Assembly (NCBI RefSeq): GCF_020080835.1
Contig: NC_058163.1
Coordinates: forward strand, 3,631,318-3,695,317
Length of the DNA: 64,000 nucleotides
Source: Cotesia glomerata
Lineage: Eukaryota > Arthropoda > Insecta > Hymenoptera > Braconidae
Reading direction: 5' to 3'
In this document: positions 12,415 through 23,575 of the stretch, piece by piece
Position numbering within the stretch: position 1 is the first letter of the stretch
Layout: each line of letters opens with the position of its first letter
The notes under the pieces: generated by a model
The model's input: the letters and a program-made list of their open reading frames with translations, nothing else
Databases searched by the model: none
Told to the model about the DNA's origin: nothing
Program-made: the position numbers and the translations under genes

Positions 12415-12776
12415 GAGTAGTATATTACACACCTAGGGAAGTAAAGTAAGAAATGTATCAGATCACATGCAATTGTTGGCCGAGGCGAAGCCGAGGTCAA
12501 CAAAAATGTGATCTGAGGCTTTCTTATTTACTTCCCGAGGAGTGTATACTATTTTTTTGTCCGACGAAGGCGGAAAGCGGCAACTTAGTTTAGCGCAGCG
12601 GGACGAAAGTTGCCACTTTCCGCCCGGAGGGCAAAAAAAAATATTATACATCCCTTGGGAAGTAAAAAAGAAAACCTCAGATCACGTGTTTGTTGACCTC
12701 GGCTTCGCCTCGGCCAACAATTACATGTGATCTGAGGCTTTTCTTATTTTCCTTCCCAAGGGGTGTAATATACTAT
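12415..12776. mobile_element. GC-rich triple-hairpin palindromic element
   Basis: Three successive hairpins. H1 (about 12430-12550) and H3 (about 12645-12772) are near-reverse complements; each has a stem GGGAAGTAAA...CTTCCC, an inner stem CAGATCACATG...TGTGATCTGAGGC and a GGCCGAGGCGAAGCC tip. H2 (about 12560-12635) has stem GGCGGAAAG.GGCAACTT / AAGTTGCC.CTTTCCGCC. The outer ends AGTAGTATATTACAC and GTGTAATATACTATT are inverted repeats. Its high GC contrasts sharply with the host. A related copy lies at 49170-49394. There is no convincing protein. Confidence 0.75.
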
Positions 12777-13126
12777 TCTCACCTTGAGAAAATTTTTCTC
12801 GAGAATATTTGATACCCTTTTTATATTATTTTACCGTGCAATTATACATATTGAATGAAAAAAAAAGATGAAATATTATTTGATCTTGCCATTTGACATT
12901 TTGATCAATAAGAATATTAATTAAAATTTACTTCTATCTTTATATTTAATTTTTTGGAGCAAGAGAGAAATTTTCTCGAGACAAGAAAATTTATTTCTAT
13001 CAAGAACTAATTTTTTTGGAGCAAGAGGCTGAATTTTCTCAAAACAACAAGATTTTCTTGACTTAAATAAATTTTCTTGAATCAAGATACGTATTTCTTA
13101 AAGCAAGAGAATTAATTTTGTTGGAA

Positions 13127-13404
13127 TAGGGTAAAAGCCCCAATATATGATCACACAGTAAAAAATTTTGCGTCATTGCGTCAAAAAATTTTGTGTTAAA
13201 AATTTTTATGTTAAATATTTAACACTTTTTGTGTTACTTCAACATTTTTCTGTGTTAATTTAATGACGCAAAATTTTTTACTGTGCATGTACCAGTATAT
13301 GATCACTCCATGTATTTGTATATCTATATTCATAAATATAGGTATACAAATACATGGAGTGATCATATACTGGTACATGATCATATATTGGGGCTTTTAC
13401 CTTA
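13127..13404. mobile_element. Palindromic element with GGTAAAAGCCCCAATATATGATCA ends
   Basis: The termini GGGTAAAAGCCCC and GGGGCTTTTACCT form long arms through ATATGATCA, CCAGTATATGATCACTCC and ATGTATTTGTATA. The sequence before it (TTGGAATA) and after it (TAAGTGAA) is contiguous in other copies of the host MITE, so the target was TA. It is itself interrupted at 13154-13285. Confidence 0.75.
13154..13285. mobile_element. 132-bp MITE with CACAGTAAAAAATTTTGCGTCATT ends
   Basis: Perfect-looking terminal inverted repeats (CACAGTAAAAAATTTTGCG... / ...CGCAAAATTTTTTACTGTG) around a short AT core. The opposite arm of the host palindrome shows the uninterrupted order GATCATGTACC, so a CA dinucleotide appears duplicated at the junction. 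A weaker relative lies at about 29130-29280. Confidence 0.75.
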
Positions 13405-13502
13405 AGTGAAATTTTTTGTCAAAAAAATTTTTTTTTTCGCTCAAGAAAATAATTAGGAAGAAAAATATTTTCTTGGCTCAAGTGAACCTTTTTTTCTGTG
13501 TA

Positions 13503-13910
13503 ATATTATTTTAAATTTTACAACTTCAGAAGAAAAAAATAATTTACTGTAGGCTGCAAGAATAAATTAAAAAAATAATTCTCATAAATTACAAGAAATT
13601 TATTTTATTATAACAATTAATTTTTAAATTTATTAAAAATTTGGAATTTCCTAATGTTATAAATATTATCTTTATTAAAAATGGGTCATAAAAATTTACC
13701 CACTTAAAAAAAAAATTATTTTTCTTCAAAAGTTGAGATATTAAATTTTGAACTCCAAGAATTTTTTATAATTCTCTAGATAATTTCTTTTAATTAAAGT
13801 AAGAAGAAAAAAATGAATTGTAAGTTGAAATTTGTAAAATATTAAGTATATTTATTTTAATATAACTTTGAATGTATTAATAATCAATGCTTTCTTTCTT
13901 ATTTTTTTAG
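13503..13910. other. AT-rich stretch ahead of an ELL-like exon, no gene seen
   Basis: Intron-like DNA ending in a good polypyrimidine tract (CTTTCTTTCTTATTTTTTTAG at 13890-13910). Confidence 0.4.
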
Positions 13911-14027
13911 TAATTTGGAGAGTCTGGGAACCTTGCCATATAAAATGCGTATTCATGCGAATGAAGATGTCTATGAAAAAACAAAGCATAGAATGGCTGT
14001 TTGTGCAGAGAATAATCAAAACAAGTG
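13911..14027 (+). pseudogene. ELL-derived exon (middle of the ELL N-terminal region), plus strand
   Basis: A consensus acceptor (TTTTTTTAG) precedes, and a donor (GTTAGT) follows, a 117-nt open stretch in phase 1/2. It reads NLESLGTLPYKMRIHANEDV then YEKTKHRMAVCAENNQNK. This matches the part of elongation factor ELL that in human has the pattern LGxxxxKxxVxAxxDxYxKxxxxMAxAEE. The true ELL start is on the opposite strand at 39.4 kb, so this exon cannot be spliced to it. The exon is intact, but its apparent partner at 15105 is frame-disrupted, so I call a pseudogene fragment. A functional second ELL locus or a misassembled inversion are alternatives. An inverted partial copy lies at 16800-16899. 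Confidence 0.65.
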
Positions 14028-14672
14028 GTTAGTATTTATTCTATTTTCAATTTTTTTAATTTTACATCAAGAAGAAAAATAATTATCTACTGTAGACTAC
14101 AAAAATAATTTAAAATAATAATTTTAATAATAAGTTTATTACAAATAAACTACAAGAAATTTATTTTATTTACAATTATATTTTAAAGCTCGTTTAAATT
14201 TTCCCGCGGATAGTATTTTCAATACGAATTGAACGCCCTCTTTCATTCCGATAAGTGAATCATAAAAAAATAACCAATTAAAGACTGCATTATCTTTGGT
14301 CAGCCAGCGAACACAATTGAGTATAGTATCAGCTGTCTTAAAGCTCTATTTACAAATAAATTTTTCTATATGGCTGCTCAAAGGACACTTAATTAATACA
14401 GCTGCCAGCCGAAAAAAATTAATTATAATTAAAAAAAACAATATTAAGCTGCAATTTTAATTCCACAACTTCTTATAAGGCAGATGAGGAGATTAAAAAA
14501 TAAATAGAGTTAAAAAATTGATTTTTTAAAAAATTGTGCTTATTCCTACAAAAAACTTTAAAAATCCGCAGCATAAGCCATTAAAACGACTTTTTTATGT
14601 AAAAATCGCAAGTAATCTATTCAAAAAAATTTTTATAAGATCAGCGATGATTTTTCTTTCTAATAATGTTCT
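13937..14672 (+). repeat. Left arm of a large inverted duplication
   Basis: From inside the ELL-like exon (TATAAAATGCG) to about 14672 this sequence recurs in reverse at 16190-16899 and, lacking the exon end, at 15598-16130. Shared landmarks are CCCGCGGATAGTATTTTC, GGTCAGCCAGCGAACAC, ATGGCTGCTCAAAGGACAC and AAGGCAGATGAGGAGATT. The left copy keeps the exon with its acceptor; the right copy begins mid-exon, so the left is the likely source. Confidence 0.8.
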
Positions 14673-15104
14673 TTTTATATATATTGTATGTAAAATATGA
14701 CTCTCAGGTACAATTTCATGTGGATATAAATCTATGAAAATAAAAAATTAATTTTCAATATAACTTGAAGACTTTAAAAACGTTTCAAGTTATAAATTCG
14801 AAATTTCCCGTCTCAATTTTAATATAGCAAGATGTACATTCGAGATATCTGAACATCTATCAACTGCCACAAGACATATATTTTGAATAATTAAAAAAAG
14901 GAACAAAGTATAAATGAATGTCACACGAAGGAACGGAATGTGAGGCAAACGGTTCTAAGAATAAATTGCCACTTTTTTTCGTATCACCCGATAATAAATA
15001 TGGTGTATCGTACACGATATCCTACAGTGATTATTTTGTTTAATTTTGTATTACTTACTCGACTCGTAATTGCACATTTGAATATTTAAATGTTATATTT
15101 ACAG
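14673..15104. other. Spacer inside the inverted duplication, no gene seen
   Basis: AT-rich, intron-like DNA between the left arm and the ELL-like exon remnant. 15200-15597 on the other side of the remnant is similar. Confidence 0.4.
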
Positions 15105-15200
15105 CAAAATAGAAATGAACATTGAATGCGTGGATTCGAAAAGTCATCAAAGGGGCGATCGGAAGGAAAGTTGACTTTGATAAAAGTATTAAACCGGTAT
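15105..15200 (+). pseudogene. ELL-derived exon remnant following 13911-14027
   Basis: The acceptor TTATATTTACAG ends at 15104. Spliced to the 14027 donor, the frame gives CKIEMNIECVDSKSHQRGDR and then stops (TGA, 15172). In another frame (15143 onward) the DNA reads VIKGAIGRKVDFDKSIKP, which matches the next conserved block of ELL (VIK..G...GKKVQF). That frame has a stop just upstream and is out of register with the splice. A small indel has therefore broken an ELL exon. Most likely it is a decaying copy; alternatively it encodes a shortened ELL-like product. Confidence 0.55.
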
Positions 15201-15597
15201 TACAACCTTCGTTAACATATAGATATTCTTACACATATATTTACTTATACATACAAACGTATATCGAGTGATTTAATGTGATTTAGTGTCGTGTGGATCG
15301 CAAAAAATTGAAATAATATTGAAGTTTTTTTTTATGCTAAATTAATAAATCTTTTTTCTTTTGTAAGGAATTTTATTACTAAAATAAAATCGAATTAAAT
15401 ATTTAAAGTTTTCAATTAAACTTACTAGAACTATACTAGGGATTTTTAGTCTAAAAAGTTATTCGCTAGTATTAAAATGGCGGTTTTTACTGATAGATTT
15501 TCTACTATTAGCCTAGTAATCAAGACAACGTTTCGGTACATTAAATCGTACCTAAAAGTTATATTTTACATAAAAATGATACAAAAAGGACACTATT

Positions 15598-16130
15598 ATA
15601 AAAAAAAATCATCGCAGAACTTATAAAAATTTTTTTAAATAGATTACTTGCTATTTTTACATAAAAAAGTTGTTTCAATGGCTTATGTTGAGGATTTTTA
15701 AAGTTTTTTGTAGGAATAAGCACAATTTTAAAAAAAAATCAATTTTTCAACTGTATTTATTTTTTAATCTCCTCATCTGCCTTATAAGAAGTTGTGGAAT
15801 TAAAATTGCAGCTTAATATTGTTTTGTTTAATTATAATTAATTTTTTTCGGTTGGTTTTGGCAGTTGGATTAATTAAGTGTCCTTTGAGCAGCCATATAG
15901 AAAAATTTATTTGTAAATAGAGCTCTAAGACAGCTGATATTATACTCAATTGTGTTCGCTGGCTGACCAAAGATAATACAGTCTTTAATTGGTTATTTTT
16001 TTATGATTCACTTATCGGAAGTTAAGAGGGCGTTCAATTCGTATGAAAAAAATACTATCCGCGGGAAAATTTAAACAAGCTTAAAAATATAATTGTAAAT
16101 AAAATAAATTTCTTGTAATTTATTTGTAAT
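15598..16130 (-). repeat. Inner right arm of the inverted duplication
   Basis: Reverse copy of about 14130-14670, diverged by small indels (for example GGTTGGTTTTGGCAGTTGG near 15850). It lacks the exon-proximal end. Confidence 0.75.
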
Positions 16131-16189
16131 AAACTAACTATTCAAGTTTATTTTTAAATTTTTTGTTGTATGAATAATACAAATAGTAT

Positions 16190-16899
16190 ACTATTAGAAA
16201 GAAAAATCATCGCTGTACTTATCAACATTTTTTTAAATCAACTACTTGCTACTTTTACATAAAAAAGATCGTTTTAATGGCTTACGCTGCGGATTTTTAA
16301 AGTTTTTTGTAGGGGTAAGCAAAGCCTTTTAAAAGATCCATTTTTCAACTCTATTTATTTTTTAATCTCCTCATCTGCCTTATGAGAAGATGTGGAATTG
16401 AAATGGCAGCTTAATATTGTTTTGTTTAATTATAATTAATTTTTTTCGGCTGGCAGTTGGATTAATTAAGTGTCCTTTGAGCAGCCATATAGAAAAATTT
16501 ATTTGTAAATAGAGCTTTAAGACAGCTGATACTATACTCAATTGTGTTCGCTGGCTGACCAAAGATAATGCAGTCTTTAATTGGTTATTTTTTTATGATT
16601 CACTTATCGGAACGAAAGAGGGCGTTCAATTCGTATGAAAAAAATACTATCCGCGGGAAAATTTAAACGAGCTTTAAAATATAATTGTAAATAAAATAAA
16701 TTTCTTGTAGTTTATTTGTAATAAACTTATTACTAAAATTATTTTTGTAGTTTACAGTAGATAATTATTTTTCTTCTTGATGTAAAATTAAAAAAATTGA
16801 AAATAGAATAAATACTAACCACTTGTTTTAATTATTCTCTTTACAAACAGCCATTCTATGTCTTGTTTTTTCATAGACATCTTCATTCGCATTTTATAT
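16190..16899 (-). repeat. Outer right arm, including a broken ELL exon copy
   Basis: Reverse copy of 13937-14672. Its distal end (about 16805-16899) is the ELL-like exon missing 10 nt between two ATGCG words and carrying an in-frame stop (AATAATTAAAAC). The upstream part of the exon and its acceptor are absent. Confidence 0.75.
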
Positions 16900-18059
16900 T
16901 TCAGTAAAATTTTAACTTTTTTTTTAAATTAAACTTCACAATTTTTTATTCATAATTTTATTGTTCCAATATTAAAAGCCTTTTATCATTATTTTCCCGT
17001 CAAGGTAGTGATTTCAAGAAATCCACAAACGCGATGACTATGAAAAGTTAATATAATTTTTCTTAAATAAAAATCGAATAATTTTTTTAGCGTAATTAAT
17101 CTTAGTACAGTTGACTAGCGTAGAAAAGATAAATCAGGGAATAAACAATAAATAAAAAAAGCGTATAAATTACGGAATGGACCCAAAGGGAATTTGTGTA
17201 CCACAAAGCAACGGTATGGAGTTCTCCATTGAGTAGAAGCAGAAGCAGGTAACGGTTTCCGGGCAGGGATGTGGCACAGCCTACATACCTTTAATTCATG
17301 CCGAGTAAGAGATAAATATATATATATATACCAGCAATAAAAATGAAAATTAAAGACGCAGAAAGATTAAAGAGAGAGCAAAAAATAGTTTACGTAAACT
17401 AATCTACTAAAATATTAAACCTGTTTATTTTATTATCTAATTATCATACAAATTATAAATATTTTATAAACTTATCAAAAGTACTTTCTTGAAATAATTT
17501 ATTTAGAAATTTTGAATTGATTTATTTTTATTTATTTATTTAATAATAATAATAAATAATTTTTAAGTTTGTAAGTAGACTATATAGAATATTACGGACG
17601 GCACAAGAAGTATCTGTTTGCAATCTTAGTGAAAGGAAGTGTAACGCGGGTAGTTACTTAACCTCTGTTTGACAGAAACGAGGTCATTTTTCTACACGAT
17701 AACTCCATTCGTATCTTTCATTACTTATTTTTAATCATAAGTCATTTAGACCTCGAAAATATTTTTTTACTGCGCAGATCGATTGCGCAATTATCTTGCC
17801 AAGGACCGAGGTGACAATTGATAAATCAAGATTTCGGTGTCGAAGGTGAGATTTATAACAGATCGAGTACCCGCAAGCTAATGTTGAAAAACTCAAAATT
17901 TTGAAAAAAAAAAAAAAATGTACAATAATTGTTAATTTTTCGGGTCTTGTGCAAGTAATTTGCTTTCGAACTATTGAGAAGAATATAAAGCAAGAGAAAG
18001 TTTTTATTGGAATTATTTGAAAGGTTGATTTTGAAATTTAGTTTTTTTTTTTGAGGGAA
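16900..18059. other. Intergenic, no gene seen
   Basis: The region includes more complex stretches at 17160-17300 and 17580-17880. Short open frames exist (for example from ATGGACCCAAAGG at 17177) but end within 20 codons and lack convincing splice partners. Confidence 0.35.
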
Positions 18060-19620
18060 ATTTAATTATTAAAAAAAATTTTATTATGAAAAATAGAAGC
18101 CTAAATTTAAATATAAATTTTCAAAAATTTAATTAATTATTAATTAATTTTTTAAATTGTAAATCTATATTTTGAATCTTTTATGAAATTTTAATTCTGC
18201 TTTTTTCTAATTTAGTTTTTAAAAGTTCCGTAAGATGACGCTAGTATGCAATTCCTAGAACTATACATGAAAAAGGCGTTCTGTTGGTTAAAAGTGCGGG
18301 TTTTCCGCTAAAAAAAACTTTCTTAAACCTTATTAACTTATTTAGGCTTTAAATTTTTTATTTTTTCAAATGTCTACACTATTTAAACCCTGAAATTTTC
18401 TCCAGAAAAAATTAATTCCTTAAAATTGATTTTATTTAGTTCAAATTCCTTAATAATTACAAGTAATTAAAATAAATTTTATTACAAAAATTGGAAGCCT
18501 AGATTCAAATAGAAATTTTTAAAATTTTATTTATTTATTATTTCATAAATTTTTTTATTTGTAAAACTATATTTTACATCTTTTATGAAATTTTAATTCT
18601 ACTCTTTTACCTAGTATAGTTTTTAAAAGTTTCGCAAGATGGCGTTAGTATACAATCTTGTAATTATACATGAAAAAGGCGTTCTATACATTAAAAGTGC
18701 GGGTTTTCCGTTAAAAATTTTTCGCAAACCTTAGTAACTTAACTAGACCTTAAATTTCTATTTCTTTTATAAAGACTACACCAATTAAACCCCCAAATTT
18801 TCTCCAAAAGAGATTAATTCTTTAAAATTGATTTTATTTAGTTCAAATTTCTTAATAGTTACAAGTGATTAAAATAAATTTTATTACAAAAATTGGAAGC
18901 CTAAATTTAAATATAAATTTTCCAAAATTTTAATTATTAATTAATTCAATAATATTTTTAATTGTTAAACTATATTTTAAATCTTTTATGAACTTTTTAT
19001 TCTGTTATTTTTCCTAATTTAGTCCTTAAAAGTTCCGCAAGGTAGCGCTAGTATGCAGTTCCTGTGACTATACTTAAAAAAAGCGTTCTGTCAGTTAAAA
19101 GTACGGGTTTTCCTCTAAAAAAATCTTTCGCAAACCTTATTAACTTTATTAACCTATCTAGACCTTAAATTTTTTATTTTTCCTAATATCTACACCATTT
19201 AAACTCAGAAATTTTTTCTAGAAGAGATTTATTCTTCAAAATTGATTTTATTAACTTCGAATTCCTTATTAATTATAAGTAATTAAAATAAATTTTCTTA
19301 CAAAAAATGGAAGCCTAAATTAAAATATAAATTTTCAAAGTTTTAATTCAACTTTCTTCCTAATTTAGATCTCAAAAATTCCGTAAGATGGCGCTAGTAT
19401 AAAATTCCCGAACTATACATGAAAAAGGTGTTCTTTCGGTTAAAAGTGCGGATTTTCCTCTAAAAAAATCTTTCTCAAACCTTATTAAACTATCTAGACC
19501 TTAAATTTTTTATATTTTCTAATATCTACACTATTTAAACGCTGAAATTTTCTCCAGAAGAGATTAATTCCTTAAAATTGATTTTGTTTAGTTCAAATTC
19601 TTTAAAAAATTTAATTAACC
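18060..19620. repeat. Tandem array, period about 350-405 bp, with AAGATGGCGCTAGTAT core
   Basis: Four degenerate copies. Core words lie near 18232 (AAGATGACGCTAGTAT), 18640 (AAGATGGCGTTAGTAT), 19041 (AAGGTAGCGCTAGTAT) and 19386 (AAGATGGCGCTAGTAT). Each is followed by ACATGAAAAAGGCGTTCT, a GTGCGGGTTTTCC word and an AT-rich tail. The GC-containing core is better conserved than the tail. No open frame persists. Confidence 0.75.
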
Positions 19621-20800
19621 AATACATCCAAAATCTATTTATAAAAAAAGATGATTGAATAAAATGGCGATGTTCTAATATATAATAAGACCACGAGGGT
19701 CGTTGAGTGTAACACGAGAACACTTTCGCCGGAGCAGTAGTCAGTTAACCAGCAGTTGGTCGTTTCTTGTCCTCTCTTTTATACTTCTTGCTCATACATA
19801 TATATTTATATATTTATATATGAATGTATACATGTTACATGTGTGTTAACTTGAGTTTACACCGTAAGATGTAAGAGTAGAGCGCCATGTGCGTCTATAA
19901 ACCACACGTCACTCTGCTCACTGGTCAGGTGTTCTTTCCTTCTCTCTCTATTTTATATATATTTATATTTGTATGTATATGTCTGTACAATGTATTGAGA
20001 TACAAGATGCCCCCACTGAGAAACAAGAATCCGGATCTAGTCTCAAGGTTTACATAAAAGCACTGTTTTCTACCATTTAAAGCTTCGCTATTTCTTCTTT
20101 TAATAAAAAATTAAAAATATTTATTGACGTTCAAAAATTGTAATTATGTTTGAATTTCTTTTTTATTAAAATATCTAGAACTTTAAATCCAAACGGCATT
20201 GCGCTAATTAGGCAAAGGGTGAAATCGCCCTATTGGCATGAGAACTCTCGGGGGCTTGAGGGTTTTTATGTGTACGTATAAATACAAAAAAAAATAAATA
20301 CAAAAAAAAAAAACCATAGGCAAGAAAAGCCGAATTGAGAAAGACGAGCCGTTGTATATCGAGCGAACAAGTTAGAGTAGAACATTGCGACACAATGGCG
20401 AGCCAGCTGCTTATATTATGCTACACGGAATACTGAATTTAATTCTGAATACAGATTACTTTCTCTGCTCGATTATTATATATTGGAGTTTATATGTTTC
20501 TTTTTTTAACGGATATCAGTTTTTTATTTTGTTTCTATTTTTAGACTCAATTATTCGATATTGTGTCAAACATTTTTTTTTATTTTTAAAGAAACTAATT
20601 TATAATAATAATAAAGTTAGCCGACATTTTTTATTCTTTAATTTTCTTTATTTATTAAAGTAGAACTAAAAATTATTTTTTCAAATTTTCTACAAATCAA
20701 CTTTTTTTTTTTTGTTTGTAATAATTTTCACCCATAAAAAATATTATAAAAATTTTTAAGATTTCAGCTAACTTAATTGTTAACATGTTTGAAATGATAA
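19621..20800. other. Intergenic, no gene seen
   Basis: 19670-20080 and 20180-20400 are more complex than average. A sequence GTTAGCCGACA, shared with the MITEs at 38620 and 40967, occurs near 20614. No exon was supported. Confidence 0.35.
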
Positions 20801-21550
20801 AAATTTTATTTTGCCTTTTAAATTTCGCGCGCTTACTAACTTGCCATTTATGTACGTTATTTTGTGAATTGACAATATAAAGGCTCTAAATATTTTACTT
20901 TTAATTTCAATTTTTTTCGCTGAAATGTGCACCATTTTATTATAAAATTCTTTCTTCTTTTTCATTAAAAAATTTAAATTTTAAACTTCGCGCGGTTACT
21001 TATGCGCCATCTATGTACGTCATATCTTTTACTGCTAACATTAGAATCCAAAATTTAGATTTATCGTTAATTTTTTTTAACTTTAATTGCTCATTTTTGT
21101 TAAATTTGTTTAAAAAAAATATTAAATTTAATTTTGATTTACTTAAAATTAAATTTTGAATTTCGCGCGCTCACTAACGCCATCTATGTATATCATATCT
21201 TTTACTGCCAACGCTAGGATCCAAAATTTCATTTTAGCGTTAATTTTTTTGTACTTCAATCGCTAATTTTTCTTAAATTTGCTTAAAAAAAATATTAAGC
21301 TTTAAATTTGATGTAAAAATCAAAATTTGAATTTCGCGGGCTTACTAACGCCATTTATGTACGTCATATCCTTTACTGCCAACGTTAGGATCCAAAATTG
21401 TGTTTCAGCGTTAATTTTTTTGTACCTTAGTTGCTAATTTTTGTTAAATTTGTTTTAAAAAAATATAAAATTTGATGAACTTAAAATCAAATTTTAAATT
21501 TCGCACGCTTACTAACGCCATCTATGTACGTCATATCCCGTTCAATTTCA
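20801..21550. repeat. Tandem array, period about 170 bp, with CGCCATCTATGTACGTCATATC core
   Basis: Five degenerate copies with AATTTCGCGCGCTTACTAAC then GCCATCTATGTACGTCAT, near 20822, 20989, 21160, 21329 and 21500. The reverse complement of the core (TAGATGGCGTTAGTA) matches the core of the 18-19.6 kb array in opposite orientation. TTTCGCGC resembles an E2F site and TACGTCAT a CRE half-site, but this is sequence resemblance only. Confidence 0.75.
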
Positions 21551-23575
21551 GCGCTATTTTTGACTAATCATTAAAAAAACTATTTTATTGACAAAAAAAT
21601 GATTCTTAAAAAAAAACTAAGTTGTAAAACGATTAGCGTAAAAATCTGAATATTTCAAGCAGCTTTTAAATAAATTCGGTTCATTAGATTCGAAAAAAAA
21701 GTTTTTCAAGCGAAAATAAAAAAATCGGTAAGCCCGACTGTTATTTTATCCATATATAGTCTATTTATGGATATTCAACTTCCCGTTCATCCTCTCAACA
21801 TTAACGACCACCTGAAACTCACCCTCTGCTTTTATATACCCGTTTTATTATATATTTATACTTATATCTATGTACCGGAGCACTTTCAAGTAACTCTATA
21901 ACCTCATACTCACCACTGGGAACTCACAGCTCACAGAGAATCTATATTACACATTATAGGTATAATACAAGCACGAGTACAGACTGCCGAGTAGTTACCC
22001 CCTCGTTTTTTCTCAGCTTACTCTGAATAACTTTTTATTTTTTAATACCGTTTTTTTCGCTGGGATTTGTACGAGCGTGTAAGCGAGTTTCCTGACCTAC
22101 GTCACTTTCTCAAAGTATGAATACACCGTGTACAAAGTAGTCTTTACTTTGCTTCGTGAGTAGCCATCGAGGGCTCGTTCATTTTTTATTGCCTCTAATA
22201 TTGACGATTGTCAAACTTTATCGAATTTTTCATAAATTATCACTTTATTACATTATTTACCAATTTTTACTCGTAAATTTTACTAAATATTAATCGAAAA
22301 ACATAAAAGCTTTTTAGAAGATAATTTGAAAGTGCAATAAGTTGCGATATACATATCCGATTTGCTCAATTATTTTTTTTAAAGATTCAACGGCGTAAAT
22401 TTAAGGTCCACACAAAATTGTGTACAAAACGGGTCATTAGTTTCGGAGTTATCAACATTTTTGTGTTAAAACCGGTGACCGCCATTACAACTTTGAACAG
22501 CTGTTCAGTTTGAATTTAAAAAGGGCGCGAAATTGAAATTTAAAAAATGCGGGAAATTTAAATTTAAAAAAAGCGGGAAATTTAAAATTTAAATTATGGG
22601 CTGTTAAAAGTGTTATTTATATAATTTGACTTTTTATGGATTTAATGCAGCTGATTTCTCAAGACAAATCGATAGATTGATGTAACGTGACATTTGGAAG
22701 AATAAATACATATATTGCTTAATAAAAATGTGTTTAAACTTTAACTTTATACATAAGAATCTAATTATATGAAAATTAATATAGCGTGATGGCGATGGTA
22801 AATAAAAATTGTTTGTTTTTAAACTTTAAGATTAATTATATTAAATTTATAATATTTATTCATCTCGATATGACCTTAGGTACAAAAAGGAGATTATTTA
22901 TTTCTCTTAGTGGATATTTTTACTGTAAAAAATTCCAAGGCCGTTTAAGTCGTTGTAAGAGCGGAAATAACGACATCATTTTTCATTCGCCAATTTATTT
23001 AATTATTATTTTTAGTATATTTATATAAATATATAAATTTCATTTGAGCTAGTCAGCGGCAATGACTGGTAAAAAAAAAAGAAAAAGTACGCATCGTTTT
23101 AATTTTTTGAATTAATTATTTTATCAAATACTTTCACTTCAACTATTTTAAATGTCAAGTTTTATTCAAGTGGAAAAGGCTAACGATTGAAAAATTATTT
23201 AATAATTATGACATTGTTAGGAGCTAAAAAAATTTTATTGTGTTTAGAAACTGAGACTTTGTTTGAAATTTAATGAATATTCTTCAATGAAATTTGACAA
23301 AAATTTATAAATCTATAAATAAATATAATTGCGTCAAGGTACTTAGATGCGGGAATCCGACCTTGCAATTAAGATAATAAGAATATAATTACTAACACAT
23401 ACGGGTGTTTATCATAAGTGTTATTATAATATTTTGCATTCAAAAATTCAAAAATTTAATGCTTATTTTTGTATTTAAAAATTTTTTTTTCAAAAACTTT
23501 GCATAAATTTTCTATTTTCATTAATTCAACACTAAAGTCTCTATATCTCCTAAAAAATTGAAGACAGACCTACAG
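21551..23575. other. Intergenic, no gene seen
   Basis: 22060-22200 and 22390-22580 are more complex. 22525-22590 carries three GCGGGAAATTTAAA-type words. No exon with a conserved protein was found. A short open plus-strand frame at 22786-23028 has no recognisable domain. Confidence 0.35.

Larger units (their letters stand above)
12178..13502 (-). mobile_element. TACACAGAAA-family MITE-like element, copy 3, carrying nested insertions
   Basis: The element runs in reverse (TACACAGAAAGAAAAATTTC ... TTTTTTTCTGTGTA). It is about twice the usual length because a multi-hairpin element (12415-12776) and a palindromic element (13127-13404) interrupt it. Comparison with copies 1, 2 and 5 places both insertion points exactly. 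Confidence 0.8.

Noticed and set aside
12463..12730. Two open frames of 62 codons on opposite strands
   Set aside because: They mirror each other because the sequence is a palindromic hairpin element; there is no independent coding evidence.
17150..17300. ELL exon 3 or another exon in a more complex stretch
   Set aside because: Neither strand gave the expected ELL motif, and the plus-strand frame from ATGGACCC stops after about 20 codons.
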